DNA of 64,000 bases, taken from the NCBI GenBank assembly GCA_965207565.1, contig CBDBMQ010000009.1, positions 62,001 through 126,000 of the forward strand, written 5' to 3'. This stretch comes from Bin80 sp965207565. GTDB lineage: Bacteria > Bacteroidota > Rhodothermia > Rhodothermales > Bin80. A program made the translations under genes and the position numbers. Positions 25,844 through 35,277 of this stretch are shown in pieces (within the stretch, counting starts at the first letter, position 1; every line of letters starts with the position of its first letter). The notes beneath the pieces were generated by a model. It saw nothing but the letters and a program-made list of their open reading frames with translations, was not told where the DNA came from and did no database searches.

Positions 25844-28800
25844 TTACATTACCCACTCGGCCGACAGCAGTTCTGCTTGCTCAAGCACGGTACGCGTTGC
25901 TTTTTCCTGTTTGTCAGGAGGGTAGCCATGGCGGCGAAGGACCTTTTTTACAAGAACGCGGAGTTTCGCGCGGACGCTCTCTCGAAGCGTCCAGTCGATC
26001 TCGAGGTTCCCCTGCACGGTTTCCACAAGCTCCTGGGCGATCGCGTGTAGTGTGTCATCTCCGAGAATCTTGACGGCGCTGTCGTTTGTCCCGAGGGCGT
26101 CATAAAAGGCGAGTTCATCTTCCGAGAGCCCGAGTTCTTCTCCCCGCCCCGCGGCCTTGCGCATCTCTTGTGCAAGGCCGATCAGCTCCTCGATGACTGC
26201 CGCTGCCTCTATTGAGCGGTTTTGGTAACGGCGGATTGTATTCTCAAGCATTTCAGTGAATGACCGTGACTTAACGATGTTCTTGCGTCGTTGAGTCGAA
26301 AGCTCATTTTTTATGAGTTTCTGCAGAAGCTCAACCGCGAGATTTTGCTGCCTCATCTCCCGCACTTCGCCCAGGAACTCGTCTGACAGTATGGAGATAT
26401 TCGGTTTCTTAAGCCCGGCGGCGGCGAATATGTCCACTATTCCTTCGGGCACCACTACGCGCGAGATTATCTGACGCACTGCATGGTTAAGCTTTTCATC
26501 TGGAACCTCGCTGTCGGGGGAGCGCTTGGCGAGGCTTTGCCCGACGACTTGGAAGAACCCGAGGTCGTCCCGTATTTTGAGAGCTTCTTCATTAGGGACA
26601 GAGAGGGCGAAGGCACGGGAGAGTTCACGCACATGACGGATAAAGCGATCCTTTCCATCTTCCTGCGCGAGTATGTGCTCCAAGGCACTAGGAAGCAATT
26701 TCAGTTTTTCTTCGGCGGAACTTTTTGTCCATGCAGACCAGTCAAATCCGTGAAAAAGTTCGCTACATATCTCGTATTTCTCAATCATAACGCCGACGGC
26801 TTCTTTCTGATCAAGGGTGGTCTTTCCCCTGCCGCCGCTTTCCGTGTAGGTCGCAAGTGCCTTTTTAAGCTCGTTTGATATTCCCAGATAATCGACGACG
26901 AGACCTCCGGGCTTGTCCCCGAAAACCCTGTTGACGCGGGCTATCGCCTGCATGAGGCCGTGGCCGCGCATCGGCTTGTCAAGGTACATCGTATGAAGAC
27001 TAGGAGCGTCAAAGCCCGTAAGCCACATGTCGCGCACGATAACTATCTGAAAATGGTCATCACTTTCCCTGAAACGCTTTGCTAGCGATTCGCGCCTGGT
27101 TTTATTCCGGATATGATTCTGCCAGTCAGGCGGGTCGGAAGCAGAACCGGTCATCACTATCTTGATCTTTCCTTTTTCGTCGTCTTCGTGGTGCCATTTG
27201 GGACGGAGCCTCGAAATCTCTTCGTAAAGATCTACGCATATGCGCCTGCTCATGCAGACGATCATGGCTTTTCCCTTAAGGGATTCGAGTCTTGTCTCGA
27301 AATGCTCGACAATATCCTCTGCAACCAGCCCCAGTCGCTTTTTTGCACCAATTATCACTTCAAGCTGGGCCCATCTTGTTTTAAGCCTTTCCTTTCTCTC
27401 TATCTCTTCCCCTTCTGTCACCTCCTCGAAATCGGGATCGATTCTTGGCCGCTCATCCTCATCAAGGACTACCTTTGCTAGACGGCTTTCGTAGTATATC
27501 GGCACAGTCGCCTCGTCCTCGACCGCGCGCTCTATGTCGTAGACACTTATGTAGTTACCGAATACGGCCCGGGTGTTTGCGTCGCGAAGTTCTATAGGCG
27601 TCCCTGTGAAGCCGATAAAAGAGGCATTTGGAAGCGCGTCTCGCATATGTCCTGCGAATCCATCCTCAAATTCGTACTGACTCCTGTGTGCTTCGTCTGC
27701 TATGACTACTATGTTGCGTCTTTTGGAAAGCGTGGCGTGACGGGTTCCCTTCTCCTCGGGGAAGAATTTCTGGATAGTGGTGAAGATAACCCCTCCCGAT
27801 TCGACCGAAAGTTTCGCTTTCAGATCTTCGCGGCTCTCTGCCTGTGTCGGTGGCTGGCGAAGCAGTTGCCCGCAGCGAGAGAATGTCCCGAAAAGCTGAT
27901 TGTCAAGATCGTTTCTGTCCGTTAGGACTACTACAGTCGGGTTCTCCATAGTAGGTTCACGGATAATTCTTCCCGCATAGAATACCATCGTCAGGCTTTT
28001 GCCCGATCCTTGGGTATGCCATACCACTCCGACACGCTGGTCGCCGAGATCTCCACCATATTTTCTGTGAGGATCCAAGTTCTCTTCCCGGGCCGTCCGC
28101 ATGAGTTTAGTGGCGCGAAGGGTTTCAGATACCGCCACCCTGACCGCGTGGAACTGATGATAGCCCGCCATTTTTTTCTCAAGCGCCCCGCCGTAGTCTT
28201 CAAAAACCGTAAAATCTCGCAGAAGCTCAAGAAAGCGGCTTTTCTCAAAAATGCCTTCAATAAGCACTTGAAGCTCAGGATAGAAGGTTGGGGCGAGACT
28301 CTCTCCTTCAATTGTCCGCCAGCGCTTGAACCATTCGAGACCTGCTGTAAGCGAGCCGACGCGTGCTTTCACGCCGTCTGATATGACAAGCGCCAGATTG
28401 AAGATAAAAAGCGAAGGGATTTCTTCCTTGTAGGTTTGTAGTTGTCGCCAGGCGGATGTAATTGTCGCGTTTTTATCAACGGGAGACTTGAGTTCGATTA
28501 TGGCTAGGGGAAGGCCGTTTACAAACACCACGATGTCTGGGCGACGGCTATGTTCGCCTTCAGATACGGTGAACTGGTTAACGACAATCCAATCATTATT
28601 ATCAGGTTCGTCAAAATCAAACACCTGGGCCTGACCCCACTTGAGCTTGCCATCATCCCCTCGGTATTCAACCGTTACACCATCCGTGGCCATGCGGTGG
28701 AACGCGCGGTTCCGGGCTTCAAGGTTTTGGCCTTCGGGGTTAAGCAGTTTGCGCTTAGCGTCATCTATCGCTTCCAGGGGAAGTTTGGGATTCAGCCGGA

Positions 28801-28963
28801 AGAGCGCCTCGCACAGAGTTGTTGGGAATAGGACATCTTTATGAGTTTCGCGAAGAGAGTTCTCGCCTGGCTGCATGTCCGCTCCGCCGATTACCAAGTA
28901 GCCGATCTCGCGGAACCAGCCGAGAGACGCTTCCTCCACTACCGACTCTGATAATAGTGACAT
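25844..28963 (-). CDS. hsdR: Type I restriction enzyme R subunit
   Basis: Motor-nuclease subunit of a type I restriction-modification complex: translocates DNA with ATP and cuts unmodified DNA. The 1039 residues show the PD-ExK nuclease (RPDIVVFVNGLPLAIIELKSP, about residue 145), the helicase Walker A in WHTQGSGKSLTM, DEAHRSQYE as Walker B, and FTGTPIELRD and RDMWLTGFDAPSLHTMYLDKP as later helicase motifs. The C-terminal helical domain binds HsdM. The gene is the last in the island operon, 3 bp after the DUF4276 gene, and lies 12 kb from hsdM, with other defence genes in between. Confidence 0.95.
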   Translation of the reverse strand: MSLLSESVVEEASLGWFREIGYLVIGGADMQPGENSLRETHKDVLFPTTLCEALFRLNPKLPLEAIDDAKRKLLNPEGQNLEARNRAFHRMATDGVTVEYRGDDGKLKWGQAQVFDFDEPDNNDWIVVNQFTVSEGEHSRRPDIVVFVNGLPLAIIELKSPVDKNATITSAWRQLQTYKEEIPSLFIFNLALVISDGVKARVGSLTAGLEWFKRWRTIEGESLAPTFYPELQVLIEGIFEKSRFLELLRDFTVFEDYGGALEKKMAGYHQFHAVRVAVSETLRATKLMRTAREENLDPHRKYGGDLGDQRVGVVWHTQGSGKSLTMVFYAGRIIREPTMENPTVVVLTDRNDLDNQLFGTFSRCGQLLRQPPTQAESREDLKAKLSVESGGVIFTTIQKFFPEEKGTRHATLSKRRNIVVIADEAHRSQYEFEDGFAGHMRDALPNASFIGFTGTPIELRDANTRAVFGNYISVYDIERAVEDEATVPIYYESRLAKVVLDEDERPRIDPDFEEVTEGEEIERKERLKTRWAQLEVIIGAKKRLGLVAEDIVEHFETRLESLKGKAMIVCMSRRICVDLYEEISRLRPKWHHEDDEKGKIKIVMTGSASDPPDWQNHIRNKTRRESLAKRFRESDDHFQIVIVRDMWLTGFDAPSLHTMYLDKPMRGHGLMQAIARVNRVFGDKPGGLVVDYLGISNELKKALATYTESGGRGKTTLDQKEAVGVMIEKYEICSELFHGFDWSAWTKSSAEEKLKLLPSALEHILAQEDGKDRFIRHVRELSRAFALSVPNEEALKIRDDLGFFQVVGQSLAKRSPDSEVPDEKLNHAVRQIISRVVVPEGIVDIFAAAGLKKPNISILSDEFLGEVREMRQQNLAVELLQKLIKNELSTQRRKNIVKSRSFTEMLENTIRRYQNRSIEAAAVIEELIGLAQEMRKAAGRGEELGLSEDELAFYDALGTNDSAVKILGDDTLHAIAQELVETVQGNLEIDWTLRESVRAKLRVLVKKVLRRHGYPPDKQEKATRTVLEQAELLSAEWVM

Positions 28964-28966
28964 GGG

Positions 28967-29659
28967 CTATGTCTTCTGCTGATCAGGCGCGGTGAGGTTC
29001 TCAATACGCTTGAGCCAGCGGTCAAAATGCTGACACTCGGACCGCATGCGGTCAATGCCTATCTTGGTTGAGATTTCAATGCCGTGTATGACTTTTTTGT
29101 ATGACGGGTGAAGGAGATTCTGGAGTCGCACCGAGGGATGCGTGTCAGCTCCGTCGTTTATGTATTCGGGACTTTTTGAGTTTTTACGTATGCTTGCGAG
29201 TTTCCCGGCAAATGCCTTCCATTCGGGTTCCGCCTTCACAAAACCGGTCGTGTCCGAAAACAGCAGAGCTTCGAATTCATAGGGCTGAATGTGAGGAAAG
29301 AAGCGATCAGGCCGGCACCTTGCCTCGCGTATAACGGCAACATGAAATGCAGTCTCGATTTCTGTCGCGTGTTCAATCGGGTCCGACGTCTCGGAGACAT
29401 CCTCAAGTCCGGGGAAGTCCGTTGGCAGGGAAAATAGATCAAAAAATGTCGTGACATAGATGTTTTGCCGTTCCCGAAGAGTATTTCGAAGGTAGCGGAG
29501 TACACGTTGTCCGCTGAGCGCGCCACCTTTTCCACGACGCGAAGTCGGGATGAGGCGTGGTTCCGCAAACACCCCTTTTGGCCAGAGCTTATGATAGAGG
29601 AGTTTGTTCACGAAAGCTTCTTCGGTTCTTCCTTCGCAGGCAATAATGACTGTCTTCAT
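28967..29659 (-). CDS. DUF4276 (TOPRIM-like) protein, partner of the AAA ATPase
   Basis: A 230-residue protein that begins with a strand and the acidic motif CEGRTEEAF (residues 8-16), typical of TOPRIM-fold nucleases (E and E after a hydrophobic strand). A second strand with aspartate follows (TTFFDLFSLP, D74) and then YEFEALLFSD. These match DUF4276 proteins. Its start overlaps the ATPase stop by 4 bp, so the two are translationally coupled. ATPase plus TOPRIM pairs are the architecture of OLD-like and PARIS-type anti-phage systems; by analogy this would be the nuclease effector. Whether it belongs to a named system I cannot tell. Confidence 0.75.
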   Translation of the reverse strand: MKTVIIACEGRTEEAFVNKLLYHKLWPKGVFAEPRLIPTSRRGKGGALSGQRVLRYLRNTLRERQNIYVTTFFDLFSLPTDFPGLEDVSETSDPIEHATEIETAFHVAVIREARCRPDRFFPHIQPYEFEALLFSDTTGFVKAEPEWKAFAGKLASIRKNSKSPEYINDGADTHPSVRLQNLLHPSYKKVIHGIEISTKIGIDRMRSECQHFDRWLKRIENLTAPDQQKT

Positions 29660-30804
29660 GGTCGGGGTCTGCCGCCAAGCACGTTCATTTTCCAGAGTTC
29701 GTCGAGCGTGTAGTCTTCAAGCCAGTCGGCAAGGTATTCTGAGTCCAGCCTTTTAAAGACGGATTCATTGTTCTTGCGATCGACAACCACGATGTCTTCG
29801 GGTTCAAAATGACTTACAAGTTCCGCGGATTGCGTTGAGACAATAACCTGTTGCATGGTGGCTGCGTGCTGGATCATTTCGGCCAGCAGCGTCAGTGCAA
29901 ATGGATGCAATCCCAACTCGGGTTCGTCAATGAGAATGAGGTTCGGCTGAAGATTTTCCGGCTGATTTAACAGAGTAGCGAGACAGATGAAACGCAACGA
30001 GCCGTCCGAGAACTGTCGGGGACCAAACGGCGTGTCTGGATTTCCCCATGCCTCATACCATTCAAGGTCCATGCTGTCGCCAAGACTCTTGCGGTAGACG
30101 AAGTCTCCGAAAAACGGAGCCGAGAGGCGGACTACATTTATGATTCTTCGGTAGTGGTCAGGGTAATGTTCATAGAGATGGCGCAGAAAAGGTGCAAGGT
30201 TTCCAGCGTCCGGTTTTAGTCGAAGGTTGTCGCGTACCTCTGATCGATTTCGCACGTGAGCCGTATCGCTCATGTCCTGAAAGTGAAACACGCGCCAGCG
30301 TCTCATGTTGGGCAAAACATAAGATGCAAATTCCCCATACTTAATATCTGCCACGCATGATTCGCTATATCCGCCGGGCCATACTGAGGCACCGGACTCT
30401 GTTTTGAAACCGCCAGTGTTGAAATCTAGAAAATTGAAATCTTCAGCGCTGAAATCTCCAACAACTCCTGGGAAGATCTTCTCGCCGGAAAAGGCTACTG
30501 AGTCAGTTGTCGATTCAAGTAAAAACTCGTATTCGTGGCGGTTGTTTTCAAATGACAGGGCCACTCCAAGCCTTGAAGTTAGTTTTCGTCCGCCGAACAG
30601 CAATGCATCTGGCCCACCCTCGTTTTTGGCAAAAAGCTGAAGACGCTTCTGCGAAAGGGCGGAGAGCATTTTAAACAGACTCAGAAGGTTGCTTTTGCCG
30701 GCTCCGTTGGCACCGATCAGCACATTCAGAGGCCTCAACTCGAAATTTTCGAGCTCACGAATTGACTTGAAGCCACGAACGGAAAAATGCTTTATGTGGG
30801 GCAT
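29656..30804 (-). CDS. AAA family ATPase (AAA_21, OLD/RecF-like)
   Basis: ABC-type ATPase of 382 residues. FSVRGFKSIRELENFEL leads to Walker A GANGAGKSN at 31-39. The signature-like segment is FGPRQFSDGSLRFICLATLL, and Walker B is LILIDEPELGLHP near residue 290, followed by the H-loop region QVIVSTQSAELVSHF. This is the AAA_21 plan found in OLD, RloA and AriA-type proteins. It is the upstream half of a coupled pair with the DUF4276 gene. Probably a phage sensor or ring-forming ATPase that controls the nuclease-like partner. Confidence 0.85.
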   Translation of the reverse strand: MPHIKHFSVRGFKSIRELENFELRPLNVLIGANGAGKSNLLSLFKMLSALSQKRLQLFAKNEGGPDALLFGGRKLTSRLGVALSFENNRHEYEFLLESTTDSVAFSGEKIFPGVVGDFSAEDFNFLDFNTGGFKTESGASVWPGGYSESCVADIKYGEFASYVLPNMRRWRVFHFQDMSDTAHVRNRSEVRDNLRLKPDAGNLAPFLRHLYEHYPDHYRRIINVVRLSAPFFGDFVYRKSLGDSMDLEWYEAWGNPDTPFGPRQFSDGSLRFICLATLLNQPENLQPNLILIDEPELGLHPFALTLLAEMIQHAATMQQVIVSTQSAELVSHFEPEDIVVVDRKNNESVFKRLDSEYLADWLEDYTLDELWKMNVLGGRPRP

Positions 30805-30932
30805 GGGCTTATCACTACAGACTTCAATTTTCTTTCGGGATGTTTTATATAGATGTTGCTTTTCTTTGTCAAGTGGTCTATGCGGGCCCCTTCAAGTGCC
30901 TTGCTAGTCCCAGTTTTGGGTGGTGTGCATCC

Positions 30933-31133
30933 TCATATTCTAGTGGTGGTTCTCAGCAGTGATTCTCTCGGTGAGACATTCGTTAAATGCTGTAAAGCTT
31001 CAGATTGTTTATAGATTTCTTGTCTCAATTTCTCAAACTGTTTATGAATCTGCTTTTGCGATAAGAGGAAGAAAATGCTGAGAGCGACATCGAAATTTTC
31101 TCTCGCAACGGTACGAACTCCCCGTTTGCACAC
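30933..31133 (-). other. In-frame extension after the SIR2 stop codon
   Basis: Directly after the TAG that ends the SIR2 gene (31134-31136) the same frame stays open for 66 codons. It encodes a helical, partly coiled-coil stretch (FEKLRQEIYKQSEALQHL). A GTG is the first codon, so it could be read as a small gene, but there is no ribosome binding site of its own. It is better explained as the former C-terminus of the SIR2 protein cut off by a nonsense change, or as a readthrough extension. The remaining 128 bp to the ATPase start hold no gene. Confidence 0.45.
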
Positions 31134-34100
31134 CTAAGCCGAATCTATAGCATATCGGAGCTCGGGCAACGGATCGTCCTTTGCAGCCTGTAACCAGCTA
31201 TCAATCGTGTGATTATTTTGGAGACCATGCCTATACATAGATAAGGCAAGTTGAACAGTATAATTCCGTAAATCCGGCAAATCATTATTTCCCTCAACAT
31301 TTTCTCTGTCGTACTTCAATTCCTCTAATAGGTACGTAAGTCCCTCTAGAGCCATATCGCGAATGCTCTCCTTTTGTGTACCAGACCCTTTGTCAAAAAT
31401 CCATTTAGCAACTTGCAGGGCAAATCCGAGGGTTTCTTTTCTAGGGGTGGCAATCATAACACCAATCTCACGAACTAAGTCATCTGGGGGAGGCTGAATA
31501 CGTGAGGCAGGCTCAACTGCAAGCAACAACCACTTGAATAGTGCTTCCAACGCTGCCTCCGCTAGATCTTTATCCTGCGAAATCAACCTTAATCTCATGG
31601 CTTGAGAAAGTTCGTCAAAGTGATTCTCTAAGACCGTTGATAGGCCAGGAATAAATCCAAAGGCAGAAAATCCCAAATCACTCAGCCCCTTCATTTTCTG
31701 ATGGAGTTTTTCGGCGAGATCTACCGGGATTTTGACTTCAGCGAGGATTGCACTTATCCCATTTATTTCGGTTATAACAAATTGGTCAACAGAATGAAGG
31801 CTTACAAAAGCTGAAGAGTTTTTGGAAGCTGGCATGGGGGCATTTGACCACTGCCAAAGGATATCAATCAGGAATTGTTCTTCCGTTTCAGAAAGAGCCA
31901 GTGATTTCCCGCGAGTCTTCATACCTGAAAAGGCTTTCCCAACTTGGTCCAGAGTCTTTCTAAGTTTTCCCTCATTTTCTTTCACACTCTCCCTGTCTGA
32001 GAGATATCTGTTGTGAAAGCGCTGCTTTGCCAAACCAGGCTCAGGAAGCACCATAAATGCCCATTCAAACAGCGAGGTCTCTTTCGGCAGGCCGGTTGAT
32101 TCCGTAAATTTCTCGTTCCAGAGAGCTTGCATAACCTTGATAGTCTCTTCCTCGGTTAGCCGGTTCCATGATGCAATGTGATGGACCCAAAGAGATGATC
32201 GCTTACGGGCTTCCCCGCCCTCATTCAGCCCACGCACTAACTGGCTGACGATCTGTTGCCAGCGACTCTCGTTATCATTTGTGCGATCAGGTGGCGGCAA
32301 TTGTTCCTGCAAAAGCTCGTTTGGGTCTGGGTAAAGAAAAAGCGGACGTACTGCATTGTCCACCCCAAATATTGGCGCAGCTAACAAGTCAAGAACACGT
32401 TCCGCCCTACGTTGTATGGGAAGGGCAAGCCAAGATCGCCTTAGCGTATTGCAAAGAGGTTGATGTAGCCATTGCTCCCGGATGATGGTTTCATTTTGGT
32501 AAGCCCTGAGAGCGCTGCTGAGCACTTCTTCCATATCCTCAGGGTCTAGGAGAACCACAAGCCGGGACCGGACCTCCATCGCTACTCGCATTCGTTCAGT
32601 CCAGAATCGTCTCCGACCACCTGCATCAGCAACACCGATCCGAGGTAATGCGTACTCAATGACGCTGTTACAAATACGGGTCAACTTTCTTGCCAATTCC
32701 ACAGGCATCAAGGTAACACGAGCCCGTGATAGTATTCGCTCAAAAAGATCATCTTTATCATAGCTCAAAGTTCTGAGGATCAGGCGCACGGCCACTTCTG
32801 TGTCTGACACGGACAATTCCTCCGCTGCAGTTTTCAAAGTACCAAAGCTAAAAGTAGGCAATCCAGCTACCTCGGATAACCGAATCACCCGATATGCGGC
32901 TTGCTGACGATATTGTCCAGCATTTGAGAACTGCATTCCAGGAATTGTCCTCCTTCCTAAATCGAACACCGAAACGACCTCTCTTTTGTTCTCAGGTGTT
33001 AATACATTTCCGTACTCGCGTATCTCAGATGACGTATCACACTTCATAGGGGCCAATTCTCGCCACCTTTTGTTGAAGCGGTCAGGTGAAAACTCGGCCT
33101 TATCTTGATCAGACTGACCGAATCGCATCCAACTAATTGCTGACTCAATTACCGCTACTTGCCACAAAGCCCATCCTTCGCGAGAAGGCCCTACCACGCT
33201 ACGAATGTTGTCGGGAATCTCGCGAATAGCAGAAAATGCTTTTCTGGATAACTCGAATGCGTCGTCAATACGATTCATCTCATAGAGAAGAGTGGCCTTC
33301 CGTACCATCCAGAATGGGTCACAGTCCTCTGGTGACCAGTTACTGAGCAAATCCGATAGCGATTTGTAATCCAGTGAGTAAATCGCCCAGAGGCAGCGCT
33401 CATGATGTATCCGCTGTGCAACATCGGGGGCGTCGTCCTGAAAATCTTCTAATGCCTCAAGTCTTTCCTTAAACGTCTCGTGATCAAACCTTAATCGTGC
33501 ATTTGTTACGAGTGCCAGCATGACATTTCGATAGTCTCGACGTACGTCACTCCACTCGATTCCCGTTTTGGGTGCACCGCTAATAGTGCGATTCTGGCAG
33601 TTTATTTGCCGAAGAACATCCTGCGCAGCTAACTCAAGTTCACTTAATAGGGGATCCAGTAATATCTCTCGACGCCATATCAATTCGTAAATCACATTCA
33701 GTTGTTGCACAAGATCAAGTTCGGGCAACACCTTCAAAATTATCGGTTCCCAGTCATCAGTGTTTAAACTGATAGCCCTCCGCACACTAATTGGAACAGC
33801 CAGCCAGCCTGGGTATAGGTTTCTGTTATGAGTCCAAATCCAGATAATTCTATCTACCTGTGCTGAAAGGCCTTCAGGACCAGATTTATCGCTGGGCCAC
33901 GGTTCTTTTTGGGGCTCGTCTGTTTTGATCTCTCCAACGGGTTGGAGGGCATCAGGTACGTCCATGCCCAGATATCGCCGTGTTTGTGGTAAGGGCCATT
34001 TTGTGATCATGTACGGTTTTCCACGCTCAAGCACGTACAAAATCCATTTTGTTGCATATTTGTGCCGCTGATGCTCAGGCCATTGATCTGCTTTGGGGTG

Positions 34101-34898
34101 ACGGGCAAGGTCAATAGCAACGACATTCCGGTGTTCAAGCATTCTTCGTCGATGATATGAGAGGCCCAACCACCCTGCCAAGTATATCTTTGGTGCTGAT
34201 TCTCCAAGGTTGTCGCGAGCCCAACCCGTCCAATGAATAAAATTTGAGTCATCTCCCGAGAACCCGATCAGTAGAAATACGGTTTCCATCATGGCTTGCC
34301 GCACCGTATTCACGAACGGTGCAAACTTTACCGGGTAGGTCCTATAATCTTCCTGAGTGCAGATCAATGGAAAGTGTGCGGGAAAAGACCCGTGCAACTT
34401 GACTATGCGGGGCCGGGCAGCCAGTGGGATCTCGTCCTTATTTCGGAGGATGCTGTATTTACGTTCAGGAACAGAAGTAAGCGATTTTTCCAAGAGTGTA
34501 TCCCAATTAGTAGTAAAGACATCACGCCAGGGAAGACGTAGCAAACGTTTGTGCACATCCGTAGGCCCGAACTGGTTGTCACGAATACGATCTTGGAGGA
34601 ATTGGTTCAGTCTACCTCGTCCGAATGCGGCCTCATATTCTTGGGCCAGCCGCGGAAAATTATTAGGTTCGATTGATTGATGGGTGACATTCCCACAGTT
34701 ATTATGCTCTCGCTGCGGGTATAAGTCTTTGAACAATGATTCTGTCAGATCGTCCAACGTCGGTAGAATATCAGTACTTGGGATCAAGCTAGATGCATTT
34801 CTGCTCAAACCGGCCCCGACCATAACTGAAGCACCGTCGGGGCGTTTCCAAAGTGCATCACGGACTTGGTCAATATGACTCTGATCAGGTAGGCACAT
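31134..34898 (-). CDS. Large SIR2-domain defence protein (DSR-like)
   Basis: A 1254-residue protein. The N-terminal ~300 residues are a SIR2 NAD-binding domain: GAGLSRN at 28-34, TTNWD at 129-133, the catalytic histidine in KLHGS at 167-171, and GFSGDD at 212-217. The remaining ~900 residues have no named domain; they look helical and repetitive, as in defence-associated sirtuins (DSR1/DSR2), which degrade NAD+ after sensing phage proteins through a long helical C-terminal part. The catalytic residues are intact. It lies in the middle of a type I restriction operon with 235 bp of non-coding sequence before it. The frame continues after the stop codon. Confidence 0.8.
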   Translation of the reverse strand: MCLPDQSHIDQVRDALWKRPDGASVMVGAGLSRNASSLIPSTDILPTLDDLTESLFKDLYPQREHNNCGNVTHQSIEPNNFPRLAQEYEAAFGRGRLNQFLQDRIRDNQFGPTDVHKRLLRLPWRDVFTTNWDTLLEKSLTSVPERKYSILRNKDEIPLAARPRIVKLHGSFPAHFPLICTQEDYRTYPVKFAPFVNTVRQAMMETVFLLIGFSGDDSNFIHWTGWARDNLGESAPKIYLAGWLGLSYHRRRMLEHRNVVAIDLARHPKADQWPEHQRHKYATKWILYVLERGKPYMITKWPLPQTRRYLGMDVPDALQPVGEIKTDEPQKEPWPSDKSGPEGLSAQVDRIIWIWTHNRNLYPGWLAVPISVRRAISLNTDDWEPIILKVLPELDLVQQLNVIYELIWRREILLDPLLSELELAAQDVLRQINCQNRTISGAPKTGIEWSDVRRDYRNVMLALVTNARLRFDHETFKERLEALEDFQDDAPDVAQRIHHERCLWAIYSLDYKSLSDLLSNWSPEDCDPFWMVRKATLLYEMNRIDDAFELSRKAFSAIREIPDNIRSVVGPSREGWALWQVAVIESAISWMRFGQSDQDKAEFSPDRFNKRWRELAPMKCDTSSEIREYGNVLTPENKREVVSVFDLGRRTIPGMQFSNAGQYRQQAAYRVIRLSEVAGLPTFSFGTLKTAAEELSVSDTEVAVRLILRTLSYDKDDLFERILSRARVTLMPVELARKLTRICNSVIEYALPRIGVADAGGRRRFWTERMRVAMEVRSRLVVLLDPEDMEEVLSSALRAYQNETIIREQWLHQPLCNTLRRSWLALPIQRRAERVLDLLAAPIFGVDNAVRPLFLYPDPNELLQEQLPPPDRTNDNESRWQQIVSQLVRGLNEGGEARKRSSLWVHHIASWNRLTEEETIKVMQALWNEKFTESTGLPKETSLFEWAFMVLPEPGLAKQRFHNRYLSDRESVKENEGKLRKTLDQVGKAFSGMKTRGKSLALSETEEQFLIDILWQWSNAPMPASKNSSAFVSLHSVDQFVITEINGISAILAEVKIPVDLAEKLHQKMKGLSDLGFSAFGFIPGLSTVLENHFDELSQAMRLRLISQDKDLAEAALEALFKWLLLAVEPASRIQPPPDDLVREIGVMIATPRKETLGFALQVAKWIFDKGSGTQKESIRDMALEGLTYLLEELKYDRENVEGNNDLPDLRNYTVQLALSMYRHGLQNNHTIDSWLQAAKDDPLPELRYAIDSA

Positions 34899-35277
34899 AA
34901 GCAGGGGATGGTTTTGGAAAGTGTGTTGGTACTGCCAATAACGTAATTTCGATATTTGTCAAGTCCAGAGAATTAAATGGCCAAGGAGATATCCACAGAC
35001 ACGTCCCGTATCCATTGTGGACTGCAGCAAAATACTCTACGTGAACATAATTCTTAGCCTGCCACTGCAAACTCGCCTGCTATCAGAGTAATTTCACGGA
35101 GAGGTATAGTACCAAAAATAGTTGAATATGGTGTTCATAACCGGTTGGAAGTGGGTTCAAGGTATTATTTTGTATTCGTTCCAGCAGGGCTGTTTGCAGG
35201 GCGGACAATTGGTCTGTGTACTAGATCTGTTTCAGTTGTGGTCCTGCCTTTCTCAGGGCCAACTGATCCGAGTTGAG
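34899..35277. other. Non-coding stretch upstream of the SIR2 gene
   Basis: About 380 bp between the SIR2 start and the left end of the IS4-like element. No gene is supported. It probably contained the promoter for the SIR2 gene and is AT-richer than the neighbours around 34925-34980. Together with 37342-37592 it may derive from the older IS256-type element into which the newer insertion sequence jumped. Confidence 0.4.

Noticed and set aside
30933..31133. 66-codon frame as an independent gene
   Set aside because: It lies directly after the SIR2 stop in the same frame with only a GTG and no ribosome binding site; an extension of SIR2 is the better reading.
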